Positions 23,117 to 34,591 are shown, numbered from the stretch's first letter. The stretch: 64,000 nt of DNA from Hygrophila difformis (GCA_030278955.1 JAOANR010000003.1:25683227-25747226); one strand, 5' to 3'. Numbers and translations: made by a program. Notes: generated from the letters alone by a model not told the origin.

Positions 23117-25223
23117 GAGTGAATTAGTGGTAAAGTCAGGCATCAGGTTGCTTGACTGCACATATAGAGATGCAGCTATTCAAGCATCAGCTGACCGGAC
23201 TGAAATTAAGAACATGAGAGCGGCAATTGTTTCAGAATATAAAGTACCGCTCGATCATACCACAGAGGATAAACTTGAGCTTGCACCAGGGTGGGATGTG
23301 AACATACCTCCGGAGGAGAGAACCATTGTAGCAGCATCCATAGAAAGAGACTATTATCACTTCCTAAAGAAATTTTGGGGAATGATGATAGACCATGTCC
23401 CACAGGAAGCACTCACAACTCCAGAAGTCCATCATGAACGTATCCAGCTAAGGTTTGGAGAACACAGAGCAATCTGGAACAGGCATGTGAAAAAAGGGAC
23501 AAAAGAGCCACATCTAGCCGACTTCGACATCATCATCCCAGTTCAGATCATAGATCGCCAAGTCAGAATGGCATTTGCAGACAAGCAGATTGATCTCAGC
23601 AGAATCCTCAAAAGCGGAAACATCATGATGCACGAGGCATTCCCATTCAAGTGGAACCCATATCTTTTTGAAAGAAGCGGACCAGTGGAACAAAGATGGA
23701 TCACAGATCAAGCTCGCCTCAGGCATAGAGAATTGAGTTTGAATCTGTACAAACACCTTAAGAGTGCTGAAAAGTTTAAGCAAGGCCGCAACACTTCATT
23801 GCTGGAAACCATGAGAAAGATGATAAATGATGCACGTCAAGAATGGGAAGACCTGACTTTTTCATGGGGAAAGGGAAATCCGAGCATCACTAAGTCTTTT
23901 CTGGATCCGGGGGTGGAGCTACCTGCTGAAGAGGTATTTGAGTCTGTTTTCACGCACCGAAAATATGGGCAATTTAAAACAGCTAAGGAGGATGAGCTTC
24001 CTCGCCACATTGCTATACTGAGAGAACAGCTGCTGGTGGATATACACAAGGGTAGCTGGAAGCCTATAAAGAAGGGGGACAGACAGTTCAATCTAATGTC
24101 TAAAGCTGAGGCAGGGACCTACCTCAACTACAACCAGGCACAGGACATGACTTATCTTGAAGGGATGCGAAAAGACCTAGTAGGGGCTATGATAGACAAG
24201 TATCGGGAGGCTTACCTGGAGCTGATCATGGAAATGGATAAAGAGGGACTCCGATACTGTAACGAGAAGTCAGAAAAGAAGAAGAAGATTTTGCATTACA
24301 ACCACAATGTCCGCAGCAAGTTCTGCAAAAGGATCAAGGATGATTGGGAAGTACAGCTGGAACATATCACTCAACGGAGCTTCATGGAGGACTATTTGAA
24401 ATACGCTGAAAAGCTGATGGGTTATGATGATAAGCCAGGCACTGAAAGAGATGCCGAAGAGGACCCAGACGCTTTCATCAATGCCTACATCTCGACACCT
24501 CCTCCTGACGCCAACCCGCAGCCTACCCAACCAGTAGTGCAAGCATCTGCTTTACCGCCAAGAGGGCAAACTGAAGTGCAGAAAGCTGCTACCACCGAGC
24601 CTGTGATGCAGCAAGAAACAGTGCAAACCCCAGTGCAGCCAACTCAGTCTAAAATGCCAACACCTGCTGCAGCACCTGCCACCACCGAACCACCCATCCC
24701 GCCCGAGCAAACATCTAATGCTGCTGCATCTGGAGGCCAGCCCATGCCTCAACCTGGAACGAGAAGAAGATTGATAAAATCTGCTGAAAAAGAGAAACCA
24801 GCAAGAGCTCCGGAAAAGAAAGTGGTGATCAAAGAACCTGAGCCAACTGCTAAGAAAGTGGCAGCACCTACGGATCCCAAGGACAGAGGCAAGCAGCCGA
24901 TGCCACCACCGCCCCCAAAGAGAAAAGAGCTGATTGCCCGCGATGCTAAGCTGGCTCGGAAAATGCAAAATGACGAACTTGCATTAGCTGGTCTGCTTAA
25001 TCAAGGAACAGGCGGCTCAGGAGTGGAGAAAATAGATGACCAAGAACGAGCTGAAAAGGAAAAGAAAGCTGAAGCGGAAGAACAGATGATGAAAAACATT
25101 CAGCAGACAAAAGATGAAAAAGCTGCGCGGAAGCTTGAGGTTGAGCTTGAAGCCAAGCAAGGAGCTGAGACTGAAGAGCAGACTCGGGAGAAAATTATCC
25201 AAGTAAAAATAGAAAAAGGTTAA
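23117..25223 (+). CDS. Element B gene, exon 2 first part (about 700 codons, unknown protein)
   Basis: The frame is open from the splice acceptor to a TAA at 25221-25223. The first 440 or so residues look globular, with hydrophobic and aromatic positions evenly spread (for example GWDVNIPPEERT, FLKKFWGMMIDHV, MMHEAFPFKWNPYLF). From about residue 450 the protein is Pro/Gln/Thr-rich and low complexity, then Lys/Glu-rich and probably coiled coil. I recognise no catalytic domain, zinc knuckle, protease or reverse-transcriptase motif. A gag-like structural role is possible but unproven. An apparent start at 23127 would be a GTG, so the exon 1 ATG is the better start. The next reading frame is in the same phase after a single stop. 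Confidence 0.7.
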
Positions 25224-27383
25224 GAGATGGAGAAGCAAAGGGCTGAACAACAGAAAGAGAAATCTGCCAAACCAAAGAAAATTAGAGACATCGATGATGA
25301 TGAGCTGCTAGTGTTAGACAAAATGCCCGAAGTTAGGCCATCTGCTAGGGACGATCCTCATCCCTTGGCACATTTGACTCCTGAAGAAAGAATTGAAAGT
25401 TTCAGAACATTCTTTGGACTAAAAAAGGACGACCCTCTCTACCTGGAATACCTGGCTGAAAAGGCAGAGCAAAAAAGAAGGGTAGCAGAGAAAATGGCTC
25501 AGCAGGCAGAAGCAGAAGACCCGTCGCATCAAGCTGAACAGCCACAAGGCTCGCATGAGTCCATTGACCCAGCGGCAGTTGCCAAAACTCTGGAAGAGCA
25601 ACCAAGTGAACACCCTATGGCCTCTGCACTCAAGGAGAATGTCCGGAATATTGTGGCAGAAGCTGCAGCTGAAAACGTTTTAAGGGAGGAGGAGGAGGTA
25701 TCAACTAGTGTTGATCCTTATTTTCCTGTTTTTAATTTTCCAAAGCCTGTAATGACTGAGCACAACAAAATAAATAATGTAATTAAACAGGTTGAGGAGG
25801 GATCTAAAAATGAAGCAGCTGAGGAAAGAGGAGAACAAATTCATGGGGAGCATGAGGCAGGATCCAGCAATGAGCCTGTCCAAGGAAACCCAAGTGGGTC
25901 AACAGATTGGCACACGAGTGAAGACTTGGAGTCAATTGGATCTGTTAGACCAATTGAATTTTGGTCTGAACACACTATTAGGCACCGGAGGGGAGTGACA
26001 AAGCAGTATGAAAAGAAGAAACTGAACAATGCAGACTTGGAGGTTAAATTCAATGGGCGCATGGAAGGGGCTGAACGATACGCAAAATTATTAAAGACGA
26101 TTGTACCAGATAAGGGATTCAGCCCAGAGGTCTTGCTCCACCCCACAGTTGAAACCTTCTACAGAAACCAAGAATGGGGGAACTTCATGTTGCACCATGA
26201 GAAGGATGGATTTGTCGAGCTAACGCGCGAATTCTTCTGCAACATTGAAGCAAATCACAGAAGGACCTGGATCCGGGGTCATGTTATCAACATCTCACCC
26301 GAATGGTTGAATGCATTCTTCGAGACCCCGGATATCCGAGACGAATTCCCCGAAGGAGAAATTCTGATGAAGAGAGGGAAGACCAAGAAAGCTGCATTGT
26401 ATGCAGCTATAGCAAACAGCATGACGAGGGTACCCGCTTCGGACCATACTTTCGATACAAACTGGTTGAAACTACACTTCATGCCAACCTATGAGTTCTA
26501 TATGTCGAAAATCCGGCCCAACTCGCACCCACACACAACATCTGGAAGCGTTCTTATAGGACTCGCGAAGTTGTGGCATGGAGTGAAGTTAAACGTAGGA
26601 AGGCATGTCTTTGAAGTTCTGACGACTCGGATAGAGGACAAGCAAGTCTTGTGCTATCCAAATTTAATCCGAAGAATCTGCATAAGCCAGGGCGTCGATT
26701 TAAGTGCGTTTGCAACCGATGAGCTAGTGAAGGTGAACCCTCCTATCAGTGTGCCAAGACTCCCTCTAAGTGAAAGAATCACATACTCATTGCCTCAGCT
26801 GCCTGCCGACTCTGAAGCCCAATCTTCGTTCATATCTGGTGGTCAAGCACCTTCCACAAGCAAGAGAATCAGGCCATCTAAGGCCAAGAAGGGAACAAAG
26901 AAAGCCCGTACTGATGCGGGACCTTCAAACGCAGTACAAGGAGAGCACCAGCCGGAGCATACGGAAATTCCACCTCCACCCCCAGCTCAACCTCCACCTC
27001 ATCCAGTCCAAGTCCCACCTGCAAGTCAAAATGTCTCACAGCATCCGGCTGACTCCCTTGTGGTGGAACTCATGAGCAGCATGAGCAAGACAGTCACAGA
27101 CAGCATAAGGACGCTGGCAGAGACAATGATTATAGGAAAGGAGGATGAAAGAAAGGAAAGAGCCGAAGAGAGAGCCGAGCAGAGGAAGCGGGATGATGAG
27201 TTCAGAAAGCTGCTAGTGGACAGAGAAGAGCGCATGCATAGAGAAAGACTGGAAAGTGAAGAGAGGCAACAGAAGATGATGGAGTATGTGCTGTCTGCAC
27301 TTGTTAAACAACTCCCGCAGCCACCAGCTCCACCGAAAGACGATGCTGGTCCTTCCAATCAACCCCAGGGTCCAACTGAATGA
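25224..27383 (+). CDS. Element B gene, exon 2 second part (718 codons from ATG 25227), putative plant transposon protein-like
   Basis: This lies in the same frame as the previous part, separated only by TAA at 25221. The Lys/Glu-rich coiled coil runs across the stop, so this looks like one protein of about 1,430 residues with a nonsense codon or readthrough site. The N-third is acidic. Residues of about 270-500 form a globular region (FVELTREFFCNIEANHRRTW, VINISPEWLNAFFETPD, FYMSKIRPNSHPHTTSGSV, CYPNLIRRICISQGVD). It resembles the uncharacterised putative plant transposon protein domain found in many plant retroelement ORFs; that is my recognition, not a search. Next come a basic stretch (KRIRPSKAKKGTKKAR), a Pro-rich linker and an RE-rich coiled-coil tail homologous to 3-200. 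Confidence 0.7.
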   Translation, partial: EMEKQRAEQQKEKSAKPKKIRDIDDDELLVLDKMPEVRPSARDDPHPLAHLTPEERIESFRTFFGLKKDDPLYLEYLAEKAEQKRRVAEKMAQQAEAEDPSHQAEQPQGSHESIDPAAVAKTLEEQPSEHPMASALKENVRNIVAEAAAENVLREEEEVSTSVDPYFPVFNFPKPVMTEHNKINNVIKQVEEGSKNEAAEERGEQIHGEHEAGSSNEPVQGNPSGSTDWHTSEDLESIGSVRPIEFWSEHTIRHRRGVTKQYEKKKLNNADLEVKFNGRMEGAERYAKLLKTIVPDKGFSPEVLLHPTVETFYRNQEWGNFMLHHEKDGFVELTREFFCNIEANHRRTWIRGHVINISPEWLNAFFETPDIRDEFPEGEILMKRGKTKKAALYAAIANSMTRVPASDHTFDTNWLKLHFMPTYEFYMSKIRPNSHPHTTSGSVLIGLAKLWHGVKLNVGRHVFEVLTTRIEDKQVLCYPNLIRRICISQGVDLSAFATDELVKVNPPISVPRLPLSERITYSLPQLPADSEAQSSFISGGQAPSTSKRIRPSKAKKGTKKARTDAGPSNAVQGEHQPEHTEIPPPPPAQPPPHPVQVPPASQNVSQHPADSLVVELMSSMSKTVTDSIRTLAETMIIGKEDERKERAEERAEQRKRDDEFRKLLVDREERMHRERLESEERQQKMMEYVLSALVKQLPQPPAPPKDDAGPSNQPQGPTE

Positions 27384-29022
27384 GTGCGTCTCGATCTTAT
27401 CATTGCAAGCTTAATTGTAAATATCATATAAGAGAATTTCAATTCACTCGTGCAAGTTCAATTTGATTGCAAATGAAATCTCTTGTAGTTGATTCAATTA
27501 CTGCTTTCAATTTGGGATTTTGCAGTCCCAACAACAATCTTTGTTTTTATTGGTTCCTATATTTCTGAAAAGATGTCTGACAGTCCAAGATGAATAAGTG
27601 ACTGTCAGGCCAAAAATATGTTGTTGACATGCTCCATATGTCAGCAGTGCCTCTTTACTGCTTTAAATTAAATAACCAGCAAAAATATGCATAAACCTGC
27701 TCTAAATTCACATGATTGAATTTAGGCTTGTTATTAAATTTTCAAACTCTTAAATTGGGATAATATAACTGAAAGCATGCATGAAATGAGTTCCTAAGGT
27801 TTTGAGCTATAAAAATTTAATGATGCGATCAGCTTATTGGGTAATAAATCTGCATGTTAGAAATTCTGATTGAATAGATTGTTAGAATTAAGCTTTGATT
27901 AAACTTGAGAATACGGTATGACATGAATCAATCCAACCTTGTGAGGTTTGAGCCATGTGTCACTTTTACTCATTTATTTTCTTTGATGTGTGAAAATCTT
28001 TTTAATTAAAGGAAACTAGAACTTGCAATTGGGACCGATTCAAGACCATGCCGTATTCCGAAAATCGAGCACATGATCGAGGCACCTAAAATCCAAATTT
28101 TGGCCTTCATTTGAAATCCAAACCCAAAAATATTTTCCCTTTAGGATTAACAACTTTGAGCCTATAAGCCTAATTTTTCTTTGAAACCCACTATATTTTT
28201 CCTAGCCTACAAAAAGACCAAAATATTCAAACCCGAGTGTGCAAGAATAAATTTTATCAAGGCATTAAATCTATGATCATCAAATTCATATCAAATCGTT
28301 ATTCAATAAACCGATTCAAAAAAAAAGAAGAGAAGAAGAAGATGTTGAATTTAATTCAACAACAATGAATTGCAATTGACAAAGCAAATTAGACTTAGTC
28401 TAATGTCATATAAAAATAAAAGCAAAAGAAAGAAAGAAGAAATATCGATGATCATAAATTTTTAAATAAAAATATGCCAAGTTAATGATAGAATAAATTC
28501 TTGCCACTTCTAGCCCAATAATTCCCTTTCCTACCTGATGTTACAACCGTATGCCCCATTACAACCGTTAAATAAGACCTCGGATCTTGATTCGAGGAAA
28601 TGAGCCGGTGGCGAGTTGGTCTGATTGCAAGCTTATGGGATAATTTAATTAAAATTGATTATGAGTGTTCACTGATTAAACCCAATTGAGAGTGAGTGAA
28701 CTTTCCGATTCTCTTAATATGTGAGGCCCTATTTCATGAAACATGCTCATGTCATCCCTTAATTCTCATTTTTAATCTTTGCATCTTTCAAACATGATGT
28801 TCATGAAGGATTGATAATAATGTTTGATTTGTAGGCCCGATATAGTGAGCAAGTATCATTTTATCAAACACTGCAATCAAGGGAATTTAATACTTGTAGT
28901 TTTTGATTGTCTTATCCCAATCTAAAAAGAATGTGATTTATGAAGCCACGAAAATGAATTGAATATGCAGAGCCCGTGTTCTTTAGAACATTGACTCTGA
29001 TTGCTCGGGGACGATCAGTATT
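27384..29022 (+). other. Element B: 3' UTR
   Basis: Aligns with 201-1821 of copy A. It contains the conserved hairpin at 27577-27608 (CTGACAGTC/GACTGTCAG, 14-nt loop). No reading frame of note. Confidence 0.75.
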
Positions 29023-29039
29023 AAATGTGAGGATGTTGA
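29023..29039 (+). other. Element B: junction motif at the 3' LTR start
   Basis: AAATGTGAGGATGTTGA with the LTR beginning at 29037. Upstream, CTGATTG and CGATCAG (about 28999-29020) can pair, and ACATT/AATGT extends the stem, so the 3' arm again overlaps the motif. Confidence 0.7.
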
Positions 29040-32000
29040 TAATGGCCAGAAATGACCATTATTTTCAATCCATTTCCGTGTCTAAAACGGGCATTTGATC
29101 GCATTCCGGTCTTATATTAAATAAGAAAGCAGATGAATTGGACTGATGTATGCATAATTGTAAAAATATTGAGCTGGTATGAAAAATGTATAAATATATA
29201 ATTTTATTACATGTTTATGTGAGAAAAATCCAAAAACATGAGAAAAAGAAAAGAAAAGAAAAAGGAATGAAAAAGATGGGCAAAAGAATAAAACAAGCCC
29301 ACAAAATACAAAAAGATGGGAAAAGAAAGAAAAGCCCACAAAAATACATATTCCGGCCCATCTGGCCCAACTTGGCGGTGTCCCCAGACCACTGACGCTA
29401 GACACCCCTGTCGCTAAGCATGGTCCCGCGACAGGGGGGGAGGTTAGTGCCACAACGATGAAATGCAAAGGAAGCCAGTCTAGAAGGACCCTGTCGCGGG
29501 GCATGGTCTAGCGACACAGGAGGAGTCCCGCGCCACCATCATCGAAGTGAAGAAGAGACTGTCCACAGACCCCTGTCGCTAGCCCCGTGGCGCGATCCAT
29601 GGTCTCGCGACAGGAGTATGGCTAGCGACTCAGAGTTGAGGACCAAGACCCAGTCGTGAAGCTTTCCAGCATAAGGTCTTAGTTCGCGCCACATCGCGTG
29701 ATCCGCGACATGGCTGAGATGTGTGTGATGACTTGCGACACGGGCCTCAGATCAAGGCCCATGGGCCTAGGGTTTCACCTCTATAAATGTGTGGTGATCC
29801 CTATGTGCCCGAAGAGACAACATAGAGAGAGAAAATACATTCTTGAAGACAAGTGTGGAGTTCAGTTTGTAGGTAGTCTTAGGTTTTAGGTTAGTATTAG
29901 CTTAGCTTTAATTTTTTTGTATTATTTAATTTATGCACTAGTTCAGCTTAGGCTAGTTTGTTTTAATGTTGTTTCTTATTTCATCAGGTTTAGGTAGCCA
30001 TCTTTTACCTTGTTTTCAGTTTCTAAAACTTTGTTTTTAGGGTTTTGTAATATCCAAAATGATGGGTATTCACAAACCTGCCAATAAATGGGAAGTTAAT
30101 CTGAAAATGTGTCCCGAAAACATGAAATGGGTGTTATTAACCCATGGATTTACTGTTTTCTTTCTCATTTGGGTTATTTTGACCCTCACCTCCTTGTAGC
30201 AGGAAATATGTTCTTATTTTTGAGTAATAGTGCATGTCGTATGTGATCAAACCCTAGATTAGGATTTTGCTTTATTTTAAATATTGTTCCAGCTTAGTTT
30301 ATATTTGTTCAAGCATGTTCTTGTCATTTCAATTTCTGTTTGGTTATTTCTGGGGTAGAACACTTTTTGATCTGAAATAGGGTGAGGTCACGTACTATGC
30401 ATGCTACTGTTCTCTTTTCTGACTTGTGTCCTGAACCACATTCCTCTCGCTAACCTCTTCCTGTCGCGAGACCACGTCTAGCGACAGGAAGGCAGTCTAA
30501 CGACAAGAGTGATAAAGGATCCCTGTCTCTCTTTCTAAAATCTGGTCGATAGGCAATCCTGTCGAGAACCCACGGTTCTCGACACACTTTTAGTCTAGCG
30601 ACTGGGATCAAAAGTTTGTAATTTTTTTTCCAAGTGCTTCAGTCATGTAAATTCTATCTTGAACCCATGGTTCAGGACACAATTTCAACGTCATGACTGG
30701 GAAATTATGCCTTGGTCAATTTCTGGAAACCCCACTCGCTAACCTCCTGTCGCGGAACCACGTTTCGCGCCACACTTTATGGTTAGTGACAGGCTTTAAA
30801 TGTTCGCTTCTAAACCTCTTGGCACTAAACCCCAGTCGCTAGGCCATGCCTCACGACAGGGATTACATCTAGCGACAGGAAAACCCTAATTTTCAAGCAT
30901 ATTATTTCTTTTATTTCCCACCTCTTTGTCGCGAAACCCCTGTCGCGGACCCACGGTCCGCGACACAAACTCTGTCCCGCGACAGGATTGGCACCTTTTT
31001 GCCATATTTTTACTCTCCATCTCACCCCATTAATTAATTGAACCTTTATACTAATATTTTGAGGTTGAAATCCAACGATCTCGACCCATGATAAATTTGA
31101 TATAAAGAACTTTGTTCGACTTCCCATTAAAAGATTTTTCTACAAAAATTAAACTCTAATGATCTAAGTATATAATCCGGACTGTAATCAATTAATTATG
31201 GAATGAGTGATTATTTAGACCATAAAGAGTGATTATGGAATTTTCCATACCCTTGCATGAGAAACCAATGTATCTCATACAAGATGACTCAAAAAAATAT
31301 CTTCTTTTATTTATTTTGTCTTTTCCGTGTTGTGTGAAACAGCTAGTAAGAGATATATCAGAATAATGTTGGCGGGTATTCCCACACGGATAAACTAGCT
31401 CGTAGTCTGAATATTAATTATTAGTTTTTATTTTGCATGGTCCGGATAGTGGTCGGTGGAAGCCTTGGCGGTTCGTCCATCCAGGACTATAATAGCTGCT
31501 CAGCTGACTCCTATCCGGATACAGTTTTATTTTCTTTATCTTAATTTCAAACCTGAATTCAAGTTGTAGTATGATTAAATGATGTCGACCAAAATTATTT
31601 GAGAATTATTACAGCAAGAAAATATGTGGGTTTTTCTCCCATTCACAGACAAAAGGAAGCTTGATGACGGTGGTCACCGTCACTTGGAATTCCTTTCCGT
31701 CTAAAAATCATTCCATCTGGAATAATTGGGAACTGGATAGAAGATGTTTGCAGTCCAGATCACCCCAGTTATTTCTGACACTCTCTTTAGCCAAAATTCT
31801 TCTCACCTCCGGCTATTTCATCTCTGTGTACCAACTTCTGTCTAAACCCGCCTTATATTTTGGGTTATTTAATTTTGCACTTCTTTATAAATTATGCATG
31901 ATAATATTATGTAACTATTGTGGTCATATTATTTTGGGATCCTTCCCTTGGACACAGGAGTCTCGATTTTAATCAGATGTCTCACAATAAATTTCCAACA

Positions 32001-33713
32001 AAAATTCATTTATAAAATCCGGATCTGAGTAAGGGATAAATTCCACAGTTATGACTAATTCACATCCGACTGGGGGTTAATTTTGGGAAATTAGAAGCAG
32101 AGTCAGCAATTAGGTCTCACCTAGACTGAAAGGATCTGTGTTTTAATTGAGAGTCTAGTACCTGTTTAGGGAATGATTTTCAAATATCAATTATTTTCCA
32201 AAATTGCTGTATGTTGGAAATCTTATATTAAATATTGCACTGACTCAGAGTCCACTTGGGTTCAGATGAGGTGTAATAGATAATACTAGAAGAACAACAT
32301 TCGGGCTTTGGTTATTTTCTGAGATAGGGTTGAGTACTCTTTCAACTGCTGTCCTCTTCTGCCAAAGCCTATTTTTGAGTAATGAGTGAGTGCATCCGGA
32401 ACGAACTAATTCATTAGTTCGTTTCATTAGTTTGTATATCATAACCACCCGAAAGGAAGTGAACACTGCGAGCGGTTCAGCGAGAGCCGGGAATTCTTGA
32501 TCCACATCCGGTCATTCTGACTGGGGGCTTTCTTTTACCACCAGGGTCAAACTTTCAAAAACCTCCGAGTGATAGGATTTTAAATGCTTTCTTTATCGCT
32601 TTCTTTTAAATGCTTTCGTTAGAGGTCACTCGGTTGTATTGAGAGTTGTGTAACTGCTACTAGGACTGATAGTTAAGGGATAGTTCAGGGCTTAATTAGA
32701 ATCTTTAGGCGTGACATGGGGGAATGATGGGAGTACTTGACACTTCAACTAATGATTTGTCAGGTGTTGCTTGTCCACCACAGATAAATAATATACCTTA
32801 GCAATGCATTGCAAGGGTAGTTATGCGTCTGTGGTATCTTAGAATTTATTTTCTTAAGAGCATGTAAACTCGTACTGTAAGTACCTGTCTGTTAAAGGGA
32901 ACATGGTATAGAGAGCATGAGAATTAGCTAACTGGATGGATTATCCCAAGCTGCGATTTGTGTATTAAAAATGGAAGTTTAATTATGTTTCATCTGAATC
33001 TTGTCCAATTTTTCTTATTTTCTTCCTGTCCCTTCTGTCTCATTTTAAATATGCTTTCTTAGAATAATTTTATCGTTTTCTTAGAATAATTTTAATTGCT
33101 TTCTTAGATTAAATTTAATTCGCTTTTTAGAATAATTTTATCTGCTTTATTTTAATTGCTTTCATAGCTTAGTTTAAATTCTGTCAAGTAGTTGATAGTC
33201 AAAACACAAACTTGAATCGAGTAACCGAGTGGAAAATCTTAGTAAATGACGTGGGCCCTGCTTCCATCGCACATCCTCCAGTGAACGATCTGGTACTTAC
33301 TATAAATACTGCAATTTTTGACTCCGTGCGCTTTCCGGGGCACAGTTTCTTAACACGAGTAATAAAAACGTGACAACCTATAAATATATCCCTAATCCCA
33401 ACTCCATCTTCATAAATCGGTTTCATTAAATAAAATTGAAAACCAGGATTATTATGTTTCAGAAAATACTCATGTGGGAACTTGTCAAAAGTTTCATGGC
33501 AAGGATCTTCATGGCAGGAAATTGTCAAAAGTTTCATGTCGGGGAGGTCCACAGCGCCATTTGAATTCCAAGTTTCTCACATGAGTAATAAAAAGAGAAA
33601 TATATCCTTAAACCCCTTCCCATAAATCATAACTTCTTTCATTCAATAAATTCAATCCTGATATTATTTTATAGAAAAAAAACTCGTGTTGATGAAACTT
33701 GTCAAAAGTTTCA
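29037..33713 (+). repeat. Element B: 3' LTR (4,677 bp)
   Basis: The direct repeat of 15806-20482 with identical length. It includes the arrays (29390-29765 and 30437-30989), the TATA box at 29782 and the three stacked LTR ends (last at 33699-33713). The target duplication GTTAT follows at 33714-33718. Confidence 0.9.
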
Positions 33714-33718
33714 GTTAT

Positions 33719-34591
33719 GATCTTAAAACAATAAAAAACCTGATTTACATCTTACCAACAATCCAAAGCCTGCAATCCTTGATCCACACACTTCCTCGGT
33801 CGGATTTGGTTGCCGGAAAATCGTCGGAAAGTCGTCGGAAGGTAAGAACTTGCGTTTTTTGTTTTTGGGAGAGTTTGGGATGAAACAAGGGTGTGGATGA
33901 CTGATAATGGGGTGTTATGATCATATAATATCAACCAAAATCTGGTCCCCCCGAATTAAGTCAAGATTCCCACCTTGGGCCCCGAAAATATGGCAAGAAA
34001 GTCGCCAAAACGCGTCATGGCAGGCTGTCCTGTCTCACCCCGCGGTGTCGGCGCGGTTTGGCTCCAGACCGCGCGGAGACCGCTGGGCTGCGGCCTGGGC
34101 CGGGTCGTGCGATCCGTCAGGCCTTTTCTCCTCTCTTTCGGACTTCTATTCTTCTACGTTTTCGGGCTCGATTTTTCGGGTCATTCTCGGATTATGATTC
34201 CTATCTTAAATCTTTTTCGACTTAAATTGATTTCGTGTTTGAAACTTAAGTCCGTCGGTTTTCGATTAGTCGGCTTCTAATCCGTCGTCTTTTGACTCCC
34301 GTGTAATAATTTATCTAGTTAAATTATTTTCGACTTTACAGGTTCTTGGAATTGAAATTCTTTTCTTTCTTGAATTTAATTCCATTTCTTTTGACTCGAT
34401 TCATGGAATGTCTTCGGCTTCCTTTCCCTCTTTTTATTCAATTTTGAATTTTTGAATCTATCGGCGTTTCATTTCTGAGCAATAATTTATTGCGAAAAAT
34501 TATTTTCTTCTTCTCGGAGATATTTCGACCTTGATCGGATTAAGAAATAATTTTATTCCTTTGGACACCGCTAAAAATCTCGGGTATTACA
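33719..34591 (-). repeat. Element D: 5' LTR, second part (after element B)
   Basis: Continues the D LTR exactly where 15805 broke off (GATCTTAAAACAAT ... CTCGGGTATTACA) and matches 10307-11188 of the left LTR. The outer D duplication GTTTT follows at 34592-34596. Confidence 0.85.

Larger units (their letters stand above)
15806..33713 (+). mobile_element. Element B: complete 17.9-kb LTR retrotransposon without pol, with 4,677-bp LTRs
   Basis: It starts TGATAATGG and ends AAAGTTTCA, flanked by the duplication GTTAT (15801-15805 and 33714-33718). The LTRs (15806-20482 and 29037-33713) have exactly the same length and differ only by scattered substitutions and small indels where I compared them, so the insertion is young. 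The primer site fits tRNA-Asp. The 8,554-bp interior has one large gene but no protease, reverse transcriptase, RNase H or integrase. The layout fits large retrotransposon derivatives (LARDs), which are mobilised in trans. tRNA-Asp primer sites are typical of Athila-lineage elements, a possible helper. Element A is a second, older member. Confidence 0.9.
8423..34591 (-). mobile_element. Element D: internally deleted Tekay/Del-type chromovirus (minus strand), hosting element B
   Basis: The LTRs begin TGTAACACC and end GGGTATTACA in plus reading. The left LTR is 8423-11188. The right LTR is 13964-15805 plus 33719-34591, split by element B. The target duplication GTTTT is intact at 8418-8422 and 34592-34596. 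On the minus strand the primer site TGGTATCAGAGCC fits initiator tRNA-Met, and the polypurine tract AAGGGGGGTAGAC abuts the 3' LTR. Inside are only a broken gag N-half and the integrase-chromodomain end of pol, joined by a deletion. The C-terminal chromodomain and gag similarity to element C place it among Tekay/Del-like chromoviruses. It is non-autonomous. Confidence 0.85.

Noticed and set aside
23127..23129. GTG as the start of the large B frame
   Set aside because: A non-ATG start is unneeded: an ATG exon at 21585 joins in frame through consensus splice sites.
24552..24968. 138-codon minus-strand frame
   Set aside because: A shadow of the Pro/Lys-rich part of the B gene. Its Ser/Cys/Arg/Leu composition is what the complement of that sequence gives.
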